Program-made: the position numbers and the translations under genes
Notes under the pieces: model-generated
Told to the model about the DNA's origin: nothing
The model's input: only the letters and a program-made list of their open reading frames with translations
Databases searched by the model: none
Shown: one piece after another, positions 19,912-27,686 of the stretch
Numbering within the stretch: the stretch's first letter is position 1
Layout: the number at the start of each line of letters is the position of its first letter
Source: Myxococcus llanfairpwllgwyngyllgogerychwyrndrobwllllantysiliogogogochensis
GTDB lineage: Bacteria > Myxococcota > Myxococcia > Myxococcales > Myxococcaceae
Length of the DNA stretch: 35,510 nt
Reading direction: 5' to 3'
NCBI RefSeq assembly: GCF_006636215.1
Contig: NZ_VIFM01000103.1
Coordinates: 1-35,510 of the forward strand

Positions 19912-20931
19912 GTGAGGAGCCCTGGGGAGATGGGAGCTGGCAGCACGGCGGAAGCGCCTGGCCTCGTCCTCGTCCCCACGCAGGGGCCCCCTCGCCTGCT
20001 GGGCGGGTTGCTGCTCGAGCATCTGGGCCTCCAGGAGCTGCCCCCGGGCGCCACCTCCGTGGAGGCGCTCCTGGGCGCATCAGGCTTCCAGCGTCGCGCG
20101 GGAGACATGCGCGTGTGGGAGCGGGGAGATGAGGTGGTCCTCGCCGGAGAAGAGCCCCTGGGCGACGGAGGGCGGCTCCTGTGGACCTTCCCCGTGGGCT
20201 GGAACGAGTCGGATGCGCGTCGCAGGGTGCGCTACCTGGGCATGGCTTCACATGACCTGCGCGGCTCCCTGGCCAACATCCGCTCGTATGCCGCGCTGCT
20301 GCTCAACGGCCGCGTCCCGCTGGAGCCCAAGGTGCAACGCGGGCTGGAGACCATCCTGCGCAACGCGGACCGCTCGCTGTCCTTCTCGCAGGACTTCTTC
20401 GACTCGAGCAGGGCCGACCTGGGCTCGCTCGCCTGCGAGCCGGAGCGCCAGTCGCTCATCCCCCTGCTGGACGCGGCCGTGGAGCGCCAGCGCGCGGCGG
20501 CCACCGCCGCCAATGTGGCGCTCGTACTGGACCTGGATCCCCGCGTGGCTCCGCCCGACGTGGCCGTGGACGGAGCCCGAATCCAGCACGCCGTGGAGGC
20601 CTTCATCCTGTACCAGCTCTCCCGCTCCCAGCCCGGCGAGGTCATCTACCTGAGGGTGCACCCGGGTGCCCCAAGGGTGCGGGTGGAGGTGCGACGGGAG
20701 GGTGTCCCCCTGTCCGACGAGGACGCCTCCGTCGTGTTCCGGCGCGAGGAGCGGGCCTTTCGCGAGAAGAAGCTGGAGGACCCGCTGCGCATCTACCTGG
20801 CCCGCCAGGAGGTGGAGGCGCACGGCGGAAGCGTCGGCGTGGAGACGGATGCGTCCGGTAGCTCCCTCTTCATCACCCTCACCGCGCTTCCGGGGGCCAT
20901 GCTCGGCACTCCAGCGGCCCTCCAGGCATGA
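19912..20931 (+). CDS. Histidine-kinase-like protein with degenerate ATP-binding domain
   Basis: A 339-residue soluble protein. The GTG at 19912 is chosen because AGGAGG lies 8 nt upstream; the earlier GTG at 19903 overlaps that site. Residues 1-100 are an unrecognised sensor-like region. The HisKA helix has an intact H-box (MASHDLRGSLANIR, H114). The C-terminal HATPase region is recognisable by its order and by its end (YLARQEVEAHGGSVGVE), but the ATP motifs are altered. The N-box Asn position is Gln (ILYQLSRSQ, Q235), the G1 DxGxG is RREGVP (261-266), and the G2 GxG is DPLRIYLA (290-297). Such a protein probably cannot bind ATP normally. It may act as a phosphatase, phosphotransfer or scaffold protein for the divergent regulator. 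Confidence 0.85.
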   Translation: MRSPGEMGAGSTAEAPGLVLVPTQGPPRLLGGLLLEHLGLQELPPGATSVEALLGASGFQRRAGDMRVWERGDEVVLAGEEPLGDGGRLLWTFPVGWNESDARRRVRYLGMASHDLRGSLANIRSYAALLLNGRVPLEPKVQRGLETILRNADRSLSFSQDFFDSSRADLGSLACEPERQSLIPLLDAAVERQRAAATAANVALVLDLDPRVAPPDVAVDGARIQHAVEAFILYQLSRSQPGEVIYLRVHPGAPRVRVEVRREGVPLSDEDASVVFRREERAFREKKLEDPLRIYLARQEVEAHGGSVGVETDASGSSLFITLTALPGAMLGTPAALQA

Positions 20932-21001
20932 GGCCTCCGCTCTTGCTGGCGGTCCACGGCGCCCCCCGCTATGCTCCGGCCGATTTCGCGAAGGAGCCGT
21001 G

Positions 21002-21247
21002 ATGCTGGGGCTGAAGCCGATGGAACTTCTTCTCATCCTGTTTGTGCTGCTGCTCCTCTTCGGAGCCACGCGGCTGCCGCAGCTCGGCTCGTCCCTGGGC
21101 AGCGCGATTCGCAACTTCAAGCGCGGCTTTGGCGGTGAAGAAGAGACGGGTACGCCGGGCGCCGACAAGAAGGGCACCGGCACGCTCGCCGGCGGCGGCA
21201 ACGTGGACAAGGACGTGAAGTCCACCACGCCCAGCAGCCACGCGTAA
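21002..21247 (+). CDS. tatA: Twin-arginine translocase subunit TatA/E
   Basis: An 81-residue Tat pore-forming subunit. The ATG at 21002 has AAGGAG 5 nt before it. The layout is standard: a short periplasmic N-terminus, one membrane helix (ELLLILFVLLLLFG), the hinge and amphipathic helix ATRLPQLGSSLGSAIRNFKRG, then a hydrophilic Gly/Lys/Thr-rich tail. No tatB or tatC lies in the window, so this is a stand-alone tatA. It follows the kinase-like gene on the same strand after 70 nt. Confidence 0.93.
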   Translation: MLGLKPMELLLILFVLLLLFGATRLPQLGSSLGSAIRNFKRGFGGEEETGTPGADKKGTGTLAGGGNVDKDVKSTTPSSHA

Positions 21248-21276
21248 TCCGCTCCGGGCACCTCCCGGAAAGCACG

Positions 21277-21315
21277 ACGCCCGCTCCACCCCGTCTTCCG
21301 GGGCCGAGCGGGCGT
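21277..21315 (+). terminator. Probable terminator after tatA
   Basis: A 10-bp perfect stem (ACGCCCGCTC at 21277-21286, GAGCGGGCGT at 21306-21315) contains a second inner hairpin (CCCCG-TCTTC-CGGGG). It begins 29 nt after the tatA stop. The following TGACGTTTC is only weakly T-rich. Confidence 0.5.
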
Positions 21316-21365
21316 TGACGTTTCAACCACCTGGCCTGTCCGTCACCTGTCCCAACGGGGCGGCA

Positions 21366-21392
21366 CGCCCCCAGTCCACAGCACTGGGGGCG
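21366..21392 (-). terminator. Hairpin after the acyl-CoA synthetase gene, possible terminator
   Basis: A 10-bp perfect stem (CGCCCCCAGT at 21366-21375, ACTGGGGGCG at 21383-21392) with a 7-nt loop lies 13 nt past the minus-strand stop at 21406. There is no T-tract on the minus side, so it is terminator-like by position and stability only. With the hairpin at 21277-21315 it separates convergent genes. Confidence 0.4.
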
Positions 21393-21405
21393 AGCGGCCG
21401 AATGC

Positions 21406-23274
21406 TCAGTCGATGACGGCCACGTTGTCGTACATGGCGTCGATCTGCGCCTTGTACTTCGTGCTGCAGACCTTGCGCTTGACCTTCAGGGTGGGCGTCA
21501 GCTCGCCGGACTCCTGGGTGAAGTCCGCGGGCATCACCGTGAAGCGCTTGATGGTGGCGTACGGCGGCGAATCCGCGTTCATCTTGTCCAGCACCGCCTT
21601 CACGGCGGCGTGGATCTCCGGCCGCTTCGCGTTGTCCGCGTAGCTGCCCACCGGGGCGCCCTTCTCCTCGAGCAGCTTGCGCGCGGAGTCTTCCGCCACG
21701 GTGATGAGCGCCACGAGGTACGGGCGCTTGTCGCCGTACACCATGGCCTGGCTCAGCAGTGGGAAGGTCTTCAGCGTGTTCTCGATGTTCTGAGGCGCCA
21801 CGTTCTTGCCGCCCGCCGTGACGATGATGTCCTTCTTGCGGTCGGTGATGCGCAGGTAGCCGTCGGCATCCAGCTCGCCGATGTCACCGGTGTGGAACCA
21901 GCCGTCCTTCTCCAGCACCTCGGCCGTGGCCGTGTCGTTCTTGTAGTAGCCCTTCATGATGCAGGGGCCACGCACGAGCACCTCGCCATCCGCGGCGATC
22001 TTCGCCTCGGTGCCCGGCAGCGCGGGACCGACGGTGCCAATCTTGATCTTGTTCGGACGGTTGGCGTTGGTGGGAGCCGCCGTCTCCGTCAGGCCGTAGC
22101 CCTCCACGACCTTGAAGCCCAGCAGGTCGAAGAAGTAGCCAATCTTGCGCGACAGCGGCGCGCCACCGGAGACGAACAGGCGCATGTTGCCGCCCAGCTT
22201 CTCGTCCAGCGTGGCCCGCACCTTGGTGAACACCAGCTTCTTCGCCAGCGTGAAGCCGAGCGTGTCGTACGGCCGGCCCTGCTGCATCGCATCGACGTAC
22301 TCGTCGAAGAGCTTGAAGGCCCAGCGCGTCAGCCGGCCCTTGAGGCCCGGAGCCGACGTGCCGTTGGACACCACCGTGTTGTAGACCTTCTCGAAGACGC
22401 GGGGCACCGACGGCAGCACCGTGGGACGCGTCTCCACGATGTTCGCCATCAGCTTGTCCACCGACTCCGCGATGATGAGGCGGAAGCCCATGCTCAGCCA
22501 CGCCGCCTTCACCACCTGGGCGAAGACGTGCGCCAGCGGCAGGAACAGCATGACGGCGTCCGACGGCTCCATCATGCCAATGGCCTGCACCGCGTGCGCC
22601 TGGTACGTCCAGTTGCCGTGGGTGAGGATGGCGCCCTTCGGATCACCCGTGGTGCCGGAGGTGTAGATGAGGCAGTTGGTGTCCTCGGACTTCACGGACG
22701 CCACCCGCTCCTCGAAGGCGCCAGGGTTGGCCTGGTGCGCCTCGCGGCCCTGGGCCATGACCTCCGCCAGGGCGACCTCCTGGCCGCCCGCCACGGGACC
22801 GTCGAAGACGATGACCTTGGTGACGGTGGGACACTCGGCCAGCTTCTGCCGGACGCGCGTCAGCCGCCCCACCTGCTTCGCATCCTTCTCGTCGTTGTCC
22901 ACGAGGACGAACGACGTCTCCGAGTGCTTGATGACATAGCGGAACTCGTCCGGAAGGTTGGACGAGTAGATGGGCACGGTGATGGCCTGCGCCGCGGTGA
23001 TGGCCAGGTCCGCGACGATCCACTGGAGGCTGGTGTTGGCGAACAGCGCCACCCGGTCTCCGGGCTTCACGCCCTGGGCCACCAGGCCCGCGGACAACGC
23101 CTTCACGTCGTCCAGCACCTGTCCGAACGTCACGTCCTGCCAGCGGCCGTCCTTCTTGTGCGTCACACCCGCCTTGGAGGCGTTCTGCGCGCGCTGGATC
23201 AGCAACTGGACCAGGTTTCCCTCTTGCGCTCCGGCCGCCGAAGCCGAAGGTGCTACCTGATTCTCTGCTCTCAC
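21406..23274 (-). CDS. Long-chain acyl-CoA synthetase (AMP-forming)
   Basis: A 622-residue ATP-dependent fatty acid:CoA ligase of the ANL superfamily. The GTG at 23274 is chosen: GAGGAG precedes it and it overlaps the stop of the upstream TPR gene by four bases (GTGA). The P-loop YTSGTTGDPKG is at 204-214. Further motifs are GYGLTETAAPT (A5), DGWFHTGDIGELDADGYLRI (A7), DRKKDIIVTAGGKNVAPQNIE (A8 hinge) and the C-terminal KVKRK region that should hold the adenylation Lys. The long form without a signal peptide resembles FadD15-type enzymes. It activates exogenous or recycled fatty acids. The coupling to a TPR protein suggests a common task, not known. Confidence 0.93.
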   Translation of the reverse strand: MRAENQVAPSASAAGAQEGNLVQLLIQRAQNASKAGVTHKKDGRWQDVTFGQVLDDVKALSAGLVAQGVKPGDRVALFANTSLQWIVADLAITAAQAITVPIYSSNLPDEFRYVIKHSETSFVLVDNDEKDAKQVGRLTRVRQKLAECPTVTKVIVFDGPVAGGQEVALAEVMAQGREAHQANPGAFEERVASVKSEDTNCLIYTSGTTGDPKGAILTHGNWTYQAHAVQAIGMMEPSDAVMLFLPLAHVFAQVVKAAWLSMGFRLIIAESVDKLMANIVETRPTVLPSVPRVFEKVYNTVVSNGTSAPGLKGRLTRWAFKLFDEYVDAMQQGRPYDTLGFTLAKKLVFTKVRATLDEKLGGNMRLFVSGGAPLSRKIGYFFDLLGFKVVEGYGLTETAAPTNANRPNKIKIGTVGPALPGTEAKIAADGEVLVRGPCIMKGYYKNDTATAEVLEKDGWFHTGDIGELDADGYLRITDRKKDIIVTAGGKNVAPQNIENTLKTFPLLSQAMVYGDKRPYLVALITVAEDSARKLLEEKGAPVGSYADNAKRPEIHAAVKAVLDKMNADSPPYATIKRFTVMPADFTQESGELTPTLKVKRKVCSTKYKAQIDAMYDNVAVID

Positions 23275-24011
23275 TTGAGCTCCTCCTCGATGTCGGCTTC
23301 GACCTTCTTCGCCCACTCCTGGATGCGCTGACCCTCCGGAGGGTCATACGCGACGCTTCCCTGCTTCACCTTCTGGATGGCGTCACGCGCCTCCTTGGCC
23401 TTGTCGTCCTTGAGGAGCGTCTCGGCGAGGAAGTAATGCGCGCGCAGCATCTCCGGGTGCTTCTTGATGGCCTTCTCGTAATACTCCGCCGACTTCTTCA
23501 GATCCCGCTTCGGCCAGGGCAGCTCGTAGAAGTAGCGACCCTTCACGAGGAGCGGCGCGCTCCAGTTGAAGGTCGGATCAATCTTGATGGCCGTGTCCAC
23601 GCGCTCGTTGAACTTGCCCTCCAGCCCCTCACCCAGCGCCTTCATGACGCCTACTGCTTGAGAGTAGGCGCCGATACCCGTCGCCGCGTAGTAGTGGCCC
23701 TCCACGCGGGCGGGGGCCAGCTTGATGGCCTTCTCGGAGACGTCCCACGTCTGCCGCCCGAGCACCTTCTTGAGCTTCTCGTTGCCCGCCCCGTCCGCCT
23801 GCCACTGGAGGAGCCGGGCCTGACGCCACACCAGCTCGAAGTCGTCCGGCGTCGCCGTCAACGCCTTCTTGAGCTCCGCCTCCAGCTCCTTCACCGCCGC
23901 GGCGTCCGCGCGACTGGCGTGCAGAGCATCCAGGCGGGCCCACACCTCGGCGTCGGCCGCCCGTGCCGAACCGGCAACGAGCAGGCACAAGGCAAGTAAA
24001 ATCAGGCGCAT
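23271..24011 (-). CDS. Exported TPR-repeat protein
   Basis: A 246-residue protein with a signal peptide (MRLILLALCLLVAGSARA), which fixes the ATG at 24011 although no strong ribosome binding site is seen; the frame runs open another 21 codons upstream. The rest is helical, with TPR-like pairs: PDDFELVWRQARLLQWQA, SEKAIKLAPARVEGHYYAA, and AEYYEKAIKKHPEMLRAHYFLAETLLKD. The arrangement resembles the periplasmic TatT-like TPR proteins of TRAP systems, but no TRAP genes are present, so only a protein-binding role can be inferred. Its stop overlaps the start of the acyl-CoA synthetase gene, so the two are translationally coupled. Confidence 0.85.
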   Translation of the reverse strand: MRLILLALCLLVAGSARAADAEVWARLDALHASRADAAAVKELEAELKKALTATPDDFELVWRQARLLQWQADGAGNEKLKKVLGRQTWDVSEKAIKLAPARVEGHYYAATGIGAYSQAVGVMKALGEGLEGKFNERVDTAIKIDPTFNWSAPLLVKGRYFYELPWPKRDLKKSAEYYEKAIKKHPEMLRAHYFLAETLLKDDKAKEARDAIQKVKQGSVAYDPPEGQRIQEWAKKVEADIEEELK

Positions 24012-24072
24012 GGCCGGTGGGCTTAGCACGCACGCTCGGCCGCACGCAAACCACGCAGGCAGCCTTTCCGGC

Positions 24073-24112
24073 AAAAAACAAGAGCGGGGCCGGCAAGGGT
24101 GGAAGACCCCGC
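24073..24112 (-). terminator. Rho-independent terminator of the sigma-factor gene
   Basis: On the minus strand, stem GCGGGG/CCCCGC (24112-24107 with 24089-24084) is followed at once by TCTTGTTTTTT (to 24073). An alternative longer stem pairs GAGCGGG (24123-24117 on the minus strand) with CCCGCTC (24088-24082). This is the clearest intrinsic terminator in the window. It separates the sigma-factor gene from the TPR-synthetase pair. Confidence 0.75.
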
Positions 24113-24159
24113 CAGTCCCGCTCAGTCCGCGTATCTCCCCAGGTGGGGAGAAGGTCGGC

Positions 24160-24897
24160 TCAGGCAGCGTCGGCCGCGGCCTGCTCCTCGTTCTCGTTGA
24201 AGGCGGACAGGTAGCGCTCCAGGAACGTCTTCGTCTTGAGCTCCACCTGGCGCACGCGCTCGCGCGATACGCCCCACCGCTGTCCCAGTTCCTCCAGCGT
24301 CAGCGGCTTGTCCTGCGTCAGCCGCTCCGTGAGGATGTCCCAGCCCAGGTCGCCAATGCGCTTGCGGACCTTGGTGAGCGCGTCGTGGATTTCGGTGTCC
24401 TGCTCATTCGAGAGGAACACGTCCTGGGGCGACGGCCCGTTGTCCTCCAGGCGGTCCAGGAAGGTGGTCTCCCCTTCCTCGTCGATGGAGGCGTCGAGCG
24501 AGAAGTCCACCATGCTGCCCCGCTCGGCCTCTCCGCCACGGACCTGGCTGCGGTTGTCCTTCAGGTAGCGGGTGATGTAGGCGCGAATCCACCACACCGC
24601 ATACGTCGCGAAGCGCACGTTCTTCTTCGGGTCGAAGTGCTCAATCGCCTTCATCAAGCCCACGTTGCCTTCCTGGATGAGGTCATCCAGGCGCGCGCCG
24701 CGATTGGCGAACTTCTTCGCCACGGCGACAACGAAGGCCAGATTGGAGGTCGCGAGCGTCTGTCGCGCGGACTCGTCGCCCTTGCGAGCACGACGTGCGA
24801 GCTCGTACTCCTGCTCGCGCGTCAGTTGGTGATGTCCCCCCAGGTGACGCAGGTATTGCGACAGGCCCTCCGCCGCAAACTTCGTCGAGTTGGCCAT
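24160..24897 (-). CDS. Sigma-70 family RNA polymerase sigma factor (alternative, RpoH/RpoD-related)
   Basis: A 245-residue sigma factor. The ATG at 24897 has GGAGG/GGGA upstream; the frame is open another 25 codons. It lacks region 1.1. Region 1.2 (LSQYLRHLGGHHQLTREQEYELARR) and region 2 (ATSNLAFVVAVAKKF, DDLIQEGNVGLMKAIEHFDP, VRFATYAVWWIRAYITRYL) are strong. A short acidic region 3 follows. Region 4 has the helix-turn-helix TLEELGQRWGVSRERVRQVE. The region-3 motif QRKLFFNLR, typical of true RpoH, is not present. In length and style it resembles the RpoH-like alternative sigma factors of Myxococcus, which act in heat shock or development; which one cannot be told. It ends in a strong terminator, so it is transcribed alone. 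Confidence 0.9.
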   Translation of the reverse strand: MANSTKFAAEGLSQYLRHLGGHHQLTREQEYELARRARKGDESARQTLATSNLAFVVAVAKKFANRGARLDDLIQEGNVGLMKAIEHFDPKKNVRFATYAVWWIRAYITRYLKDNRSQVRGGEAERGSMVDFSLDASIDEEGETTFLDRLEDNGPSPQDVFLSNEQDTEIHDALTKVRKRIGDLGWDILTERLTQDKPLTLEELGQRWGVSRERVRQVELKTKTFLERYLSAFNENEEQAAADAA

Positions 24898-25000
24898 GAT
24901 TTCCCGTCCTCCGTTCGATGCCGGACGCGCTGTCCCCGCCGACTCGCGTCCACCTGCATCTAGGACGCCCAACGAGCGAAAGGGTTTCTCATTCCATCGC

Positions 25001-25017
25001 CGAAAGTCGTTTCGACT
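25001..25017. repeat. Nested short palindromes upstream of the sigma-factor gene
   Basis: CGAAA-GTCG-TTTCG (25001-25014) overlaps AGTCG-TTT-CGACT (25005-25017), and further GTCGAC copies follow to 25028. They lie about 100-130 nt before the sigma-factor start, in the 220-nt gap before the FAD oxidase gene. They might be a regulatory site; I see no clear -35/-10 pair beside them. Confidence 0.35.
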
Positions 25018-25117
25018 GTCGACCGTCGTCCCGTGGCGGACGAGAGGCTCGCGCTTCCGCTGACTTGCAAGGTTGAGGAGCGCGGTTATCCCTCGGCGAT
25101 GGTCACGCTACGGCTAC

Positions 25118-26548
25118 TCACGTAGAACGCTTGAGCGCGGGGAAGATTTTCTGCGGATTGAGCAACCCTGATGGGTCGAAGAAGGACTTGAGCCGCCGCT
25201 GGAGGTCGAGCAGCGCGGGTCCCTGTTCGAGCGCGAGAAATTCCCGCTTCGCGAGGCCCACACCATGCTCGCCTGTGATCGTGCCGCCCAGTTCCACCGT
25301 CATCACCAACATGCGGCGCAGGGCTTCGTCCACCAGGCCACGCTGGTGCGGCCCCTCATAGAGGATGTTGGCGTGGAGGTTTCCGTCGCCCGCGTGGCCA
25401 TAGGTGGCCACGGTGAGTCCCAGCTCGGCGCCCATCATTTTCAGTCGCTGGATGATTTCGGGAATTTTTGAGCGCGGGACGACGATGTCCTCCGAAATCT
25501 TGTGAGGCTTCAGCGCGCGCAGCGCCGGCGAAATGGCCCGCCGCACGGCCCACAGCTTCTCTCGCTGCCCCTCATCCCGCGCGACGAGCGTCTGGGTGGC
25601 GCCCTGCTGTGCGCAGATGTCGCCGAGCCGCGACAGTTCCTCCAACAGACCTTCTTCACCGTGGCCGTCGACCTCGGCGATGACGACCGAGCCGGCGCCC
25701 GCGGGAAACTGGAAGCCTCGGCCGTCCACGGCGCGCAGGGCCACGTCGTCGATGAGCTCCAGGCAGCGCGGGAGGATGCCCGCGGCGAGCACGGCGGAGA
25801 CTCCGCGCGCGGCGTCCAGCACGGACGGAAAGACGACGAGGGCGGTCAGGACTTTTCGTGGCAGCGGAATGAGCTGCAGGGTGATTTCGGTCGCCACGCC
25901 CAGGGTGCCTTCGGAACCCACGAAGAGGCCGACGAGGTCATAACCCGCGACGCCCTTGATGGTGCGGCGGCCAACCCGCAGGACTTCTCCGTCCGGAAGC
26001 ACCCACTCCAGGCCGATGACGTAGTCGCGCGTGACGCCGTACTTGAGCGCACGAGGTCCCCCCGCGTTCTCCGCGACGTTGCCGCCCAGCGTGCAGAACT
26101 CCCAGGAGTTCGGATCCGGTGGATAGAAGAGGCCCTGCGCTTCCACGGCCTTCATCAAGTCGCCCGTCACCACGCCGGGCCCCACCACCGCCGTGAGGTC
26201 CTCCACGGAGATGGAGTGGATGCGGTTCATCCGCTCCAGGCTCACCGCCACGCCACCATTCAGGGGCAGCGAGCCACCGCTCTTGCCACTGCGCGCGCCA
26301 CAGGGCGTGAAGGGCACGCCGTGCGCCACGCAGGCCTTGAAGACGGCCGACACCTGCGCGGTGGTCTCCGGAAACACCACGACATCCGGAGGGAACACGC
26401 CGCTGTCGGACTCGTCCCGCCCGTAGGCCGCGAGCGTGTCCGCGTCGCGCCGCAGCTGCCCTTGCTCGAGGACGCTCGTCAGGGCTTCACACACCCGCGC
26501 CACGCGCTCGGCATCCACGCGGTCTGTCCGCGCGGACGGGCCACTCAT
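25118..26548 (-). CDS. FAD-linked oxidase, GlcD/D-lactate dehydrogenase type
   Basis: A 476-residue flavoenzyme oxidising a 2-hydroxy acid such as D-lactate or glycolate. The ATG at 26548 overlaps the folE stop (ATGA). The N-terminal PCMH-type FAD domain has PPDVVVFPETTAQVSAVF, the GARSGKSGGSLPLNGGV loop (84-100), CTLGGNVAENAGGPRALKYG, and DLVGLFVGSEGTLGV. The C-terminal half carries the family's metal/substrate motifs GHAGDGNLH (384-392) and EHGVG (427-431), ending in the usual FDPSGLLNPQKIFP. No GlcE or GlcF (iron-sulfur) gene is beside it, so it is the single-subunit form; the electron acceptor is unknown. The operon also contains a Rieske protein and a divergent FolE. Confidence 0.93.
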   Translation of the reverse strand: MSGPSARTDRVDAERVARVCEALTSVLEQGQLRRDADTLAAYGRDESDSGVFPPDVVVFPETTAQVSAVFKACVAHGVPFTPCGARSGKSGGSLPLNGGVAVSLERMNRIHSISVEDLTAVVGPGVVTGDLMKAVEAQGLFYPPDPNSWEFCTLGGNVAENAGGPRALKYGVTRDYVIGLEWVLPDGEVLRVGRRTIKGVAGYDLVGLFVGSEGTLGVATEITLQLIPLPRKVLTALVVFPSVLDAARGVSAVLAAGILPRCLELIDDVALRAVDGRGFQFPAGAGSVVIAEVDGHGEEGLLEELSRLGDICAQQGATQTLVARDEGQREKLWAVRRAISPALRALKPHKISEDIVVPRSKIPEIIQRLKMMGAELGLTVATYGHAGDGNLHANILYEGPHQRGLVDEALRRMLVMTVELGGTITGEHGVGLAKREFLALEQGPALLDLQRRLKSFFDPSGLLNPQKIFPALKRST

Positions 26549-27177
26549 CGCCGAGCCCCCAGCCGGGCCCACAGCTCACGACGAAGCGAGCCATCTCGCC
26601 GCAGCTCGCCCTCGTACGCCTCCGCGTGGGTGATGGCGTCGTGCTGCTGGGCGCCTCGCATGCGCAAGCACGCCTGCTCTGCTTCGATGATGCAGGCGGT
26701 GGCGGGGCTGCCCAGCACGCGAGCCAGGGCGCTGGACACCTCGCGGGCCAGGTCTTCCTGGAGGATGAGCCGGTGCGCGAAGCAGTCCACCAGCGCGGAC
26801 AGCCTGCCGAAGCCGGCCATCCGCTTGCCCGGCACATACGCGACATGCACGCGGCCCGTCACCGGCAACAGATGGTGCGGACACATGGAGACGAAGCGCA
26901 GGTTCGTCACGACCACGAGCTCGCGCGACGAACCCTTCGGCGTGGGGAACGTCTTGCCCAGCACCTCCTCGGGCGTCTTGGCGTAGCCATCCAGGAACTC
27001 ACGGCTCCAGGCGTCGGCCACGCGCTGCGGAGTGTCCACCAGGTTCGCATCCCCCAGGGGCAGTCCGGCGGCGTGCAGGAAGGCCTCCACCGCGCGAGCC
27101 ATGGCGGCGGGGTCCGGCAGGCTGACCAGGGGACTCGGGACGGGGGCCTTGCGAGTGCGAGCTTTGGACGAAGTCAC
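26545..27177 (-). CDS. GTP cyclohydrolase I (FolE) family protein, divergent active site
   Basis: A 210-residue T-fold protein. The fold and zinc site of GTP cyclohydrolase I are kept: C99, H102 and C170 (SMCPHHLLP, ACLRMRG) align with E. coli C110, H113 and C181, and Q140-E141 align with Q151-E152. But several substrate-binding or catalytic positions differ: S135 is G124, K136 is R125, R139 is A128, and H179 is Q168. The C-terminal TS-rich tail of normal FolE is replaced by AQQHDAITHAEAYEG. So it may be a paralogue with another purine-like substrate or a weak FolE. The GTG at 27177 begins the frame; GGAG is 14 nt upstream, so a later start such as Met26 is possible. It overlaps the FAD oxidase gene and follows the Rieske gene by 14 nt. 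Confidence 0.88.
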   Translation of the reverse strand: MTSSKARTRKAPVPSPLVSLPDPAAMARAVEAFLHAAGLPLGDANLVDTPQRVADAWSREFLDGYAKTPEEVLGKTFPTPKGSSRELVVVTNLRFVSMCPHHLLPVTGRVHVAYVPGKRMAGFGRLSALVDCFAHRLILQEDLAREVSSALARVLGSPATACIIEAEQACLRMRGAQQHDAITHAEAYEGELRRDGSLRRELWARLGARR

Positions 27178-27191
27178 GGGGGAAGGGGCTC

Positions 27192-27548
27192 CTACAAGGG
27201 GCGTTCAGGGAAGCCGACGCTATCCGATGCCGCGACGAGGATCTCGTCACCTCGCACACGGACTTCGTAGATGCGGACGCTCGCGTCGGGACGCCAGGGG
27301 CAGCGCCCCGTCCGCACATCGAAGGGCCAGGCATGCAGCGGGCAATGCAGCAGGTGGCCGTCCAGGTCCCCCTCGGCCAGCGAGCCGCCGCGATGGGGAC
27401 AGGTGTCGGCCAGCGCATGGAGGCGCCCGTCCACACGGACGAGCGCCACCCGGGTGTCTCCCACCTGGACCACGGCGCGACCCCGTGCGTCCAACGCGGT
27501 GAGCCGAGCCACCGGAATGTATCGTCCGTCCGGTTGTCCTTCGTCCAT
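27192..27548 (-). CDS. Rieske [2Fe-2S] ferredoxin-like protein
   Basis: A 118-residue soluble Rieske protein. The ATG at 27548 (MDEGQPDG) has GGAG 9 nt upstream; an ATG twelve codons earlier (27584) is a weaker alternative. Cluster ligands are complete: C50-P-H52 and C69-P-L-H72, with the flanking HRGGSLAEGDLDG and HAWPFDVRTG typical of ferredoxin subunits of dioxygenases and NirD-type proteins. There is no oxygenase subunit beside it. It is first in a packed three-gene operon with folE-like and FAD-oxidase genes, so it may carry electrons to or from the flavoenzyme. Confidence 0.92.
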   Translation of the reverse strand: MDEGQPDGRYIPVARLTALDARGRAVVQVGDTRVALVRVDGRLHALADTCPHRGGSLAEGDLDGHLLHCPLHAWPFDVRTGRCPWRPDASVRIYEVRVRGDEILVAASDSVGFPERPL

Positions 27549-27636
27549 ACAGGTGTCTCCAACGCCCCGCGAGCCGTCGTCCATCCCGGTGAATGCGGTG
27601 ACAGAGGTGTACGTCCCACCGCCGTGCTAGCCTGCC

Positions 27637-27665
27637 TTGACTCGCCCTGGTGCCGTCAGTAGAGC
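27637..27665 (+). promoter_or_regulatory. Candidate promoter of the metal uptake locus
   Basis: TTGACT (27637-27642) is followed after 17 nt by TAGAGC (27660-27665), 21 nt before the first gene. The -10 is weak. I see no AT-rich Zur or Fur-type palindrome in the 138 nt between the divergent Rieske and first locus genes. Confidence 0.3.
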
Positions 27666-27686
27666 ACCTGTGCCTCCTTCATTCCG

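Noticed and set aside
24061..24123. Poly-A tract as a plus-strand signal
   Set aside because: It reads as the U-tract of a minus-strand terminator paired with the adjacent stem.
27549..27686. Zur or Fur box before the metal locus
   Set aside because: I looked for an AT-rich dyad of GTTATANTATAAC or GATAAT type and found none; control may differ or lie inside the first gene.
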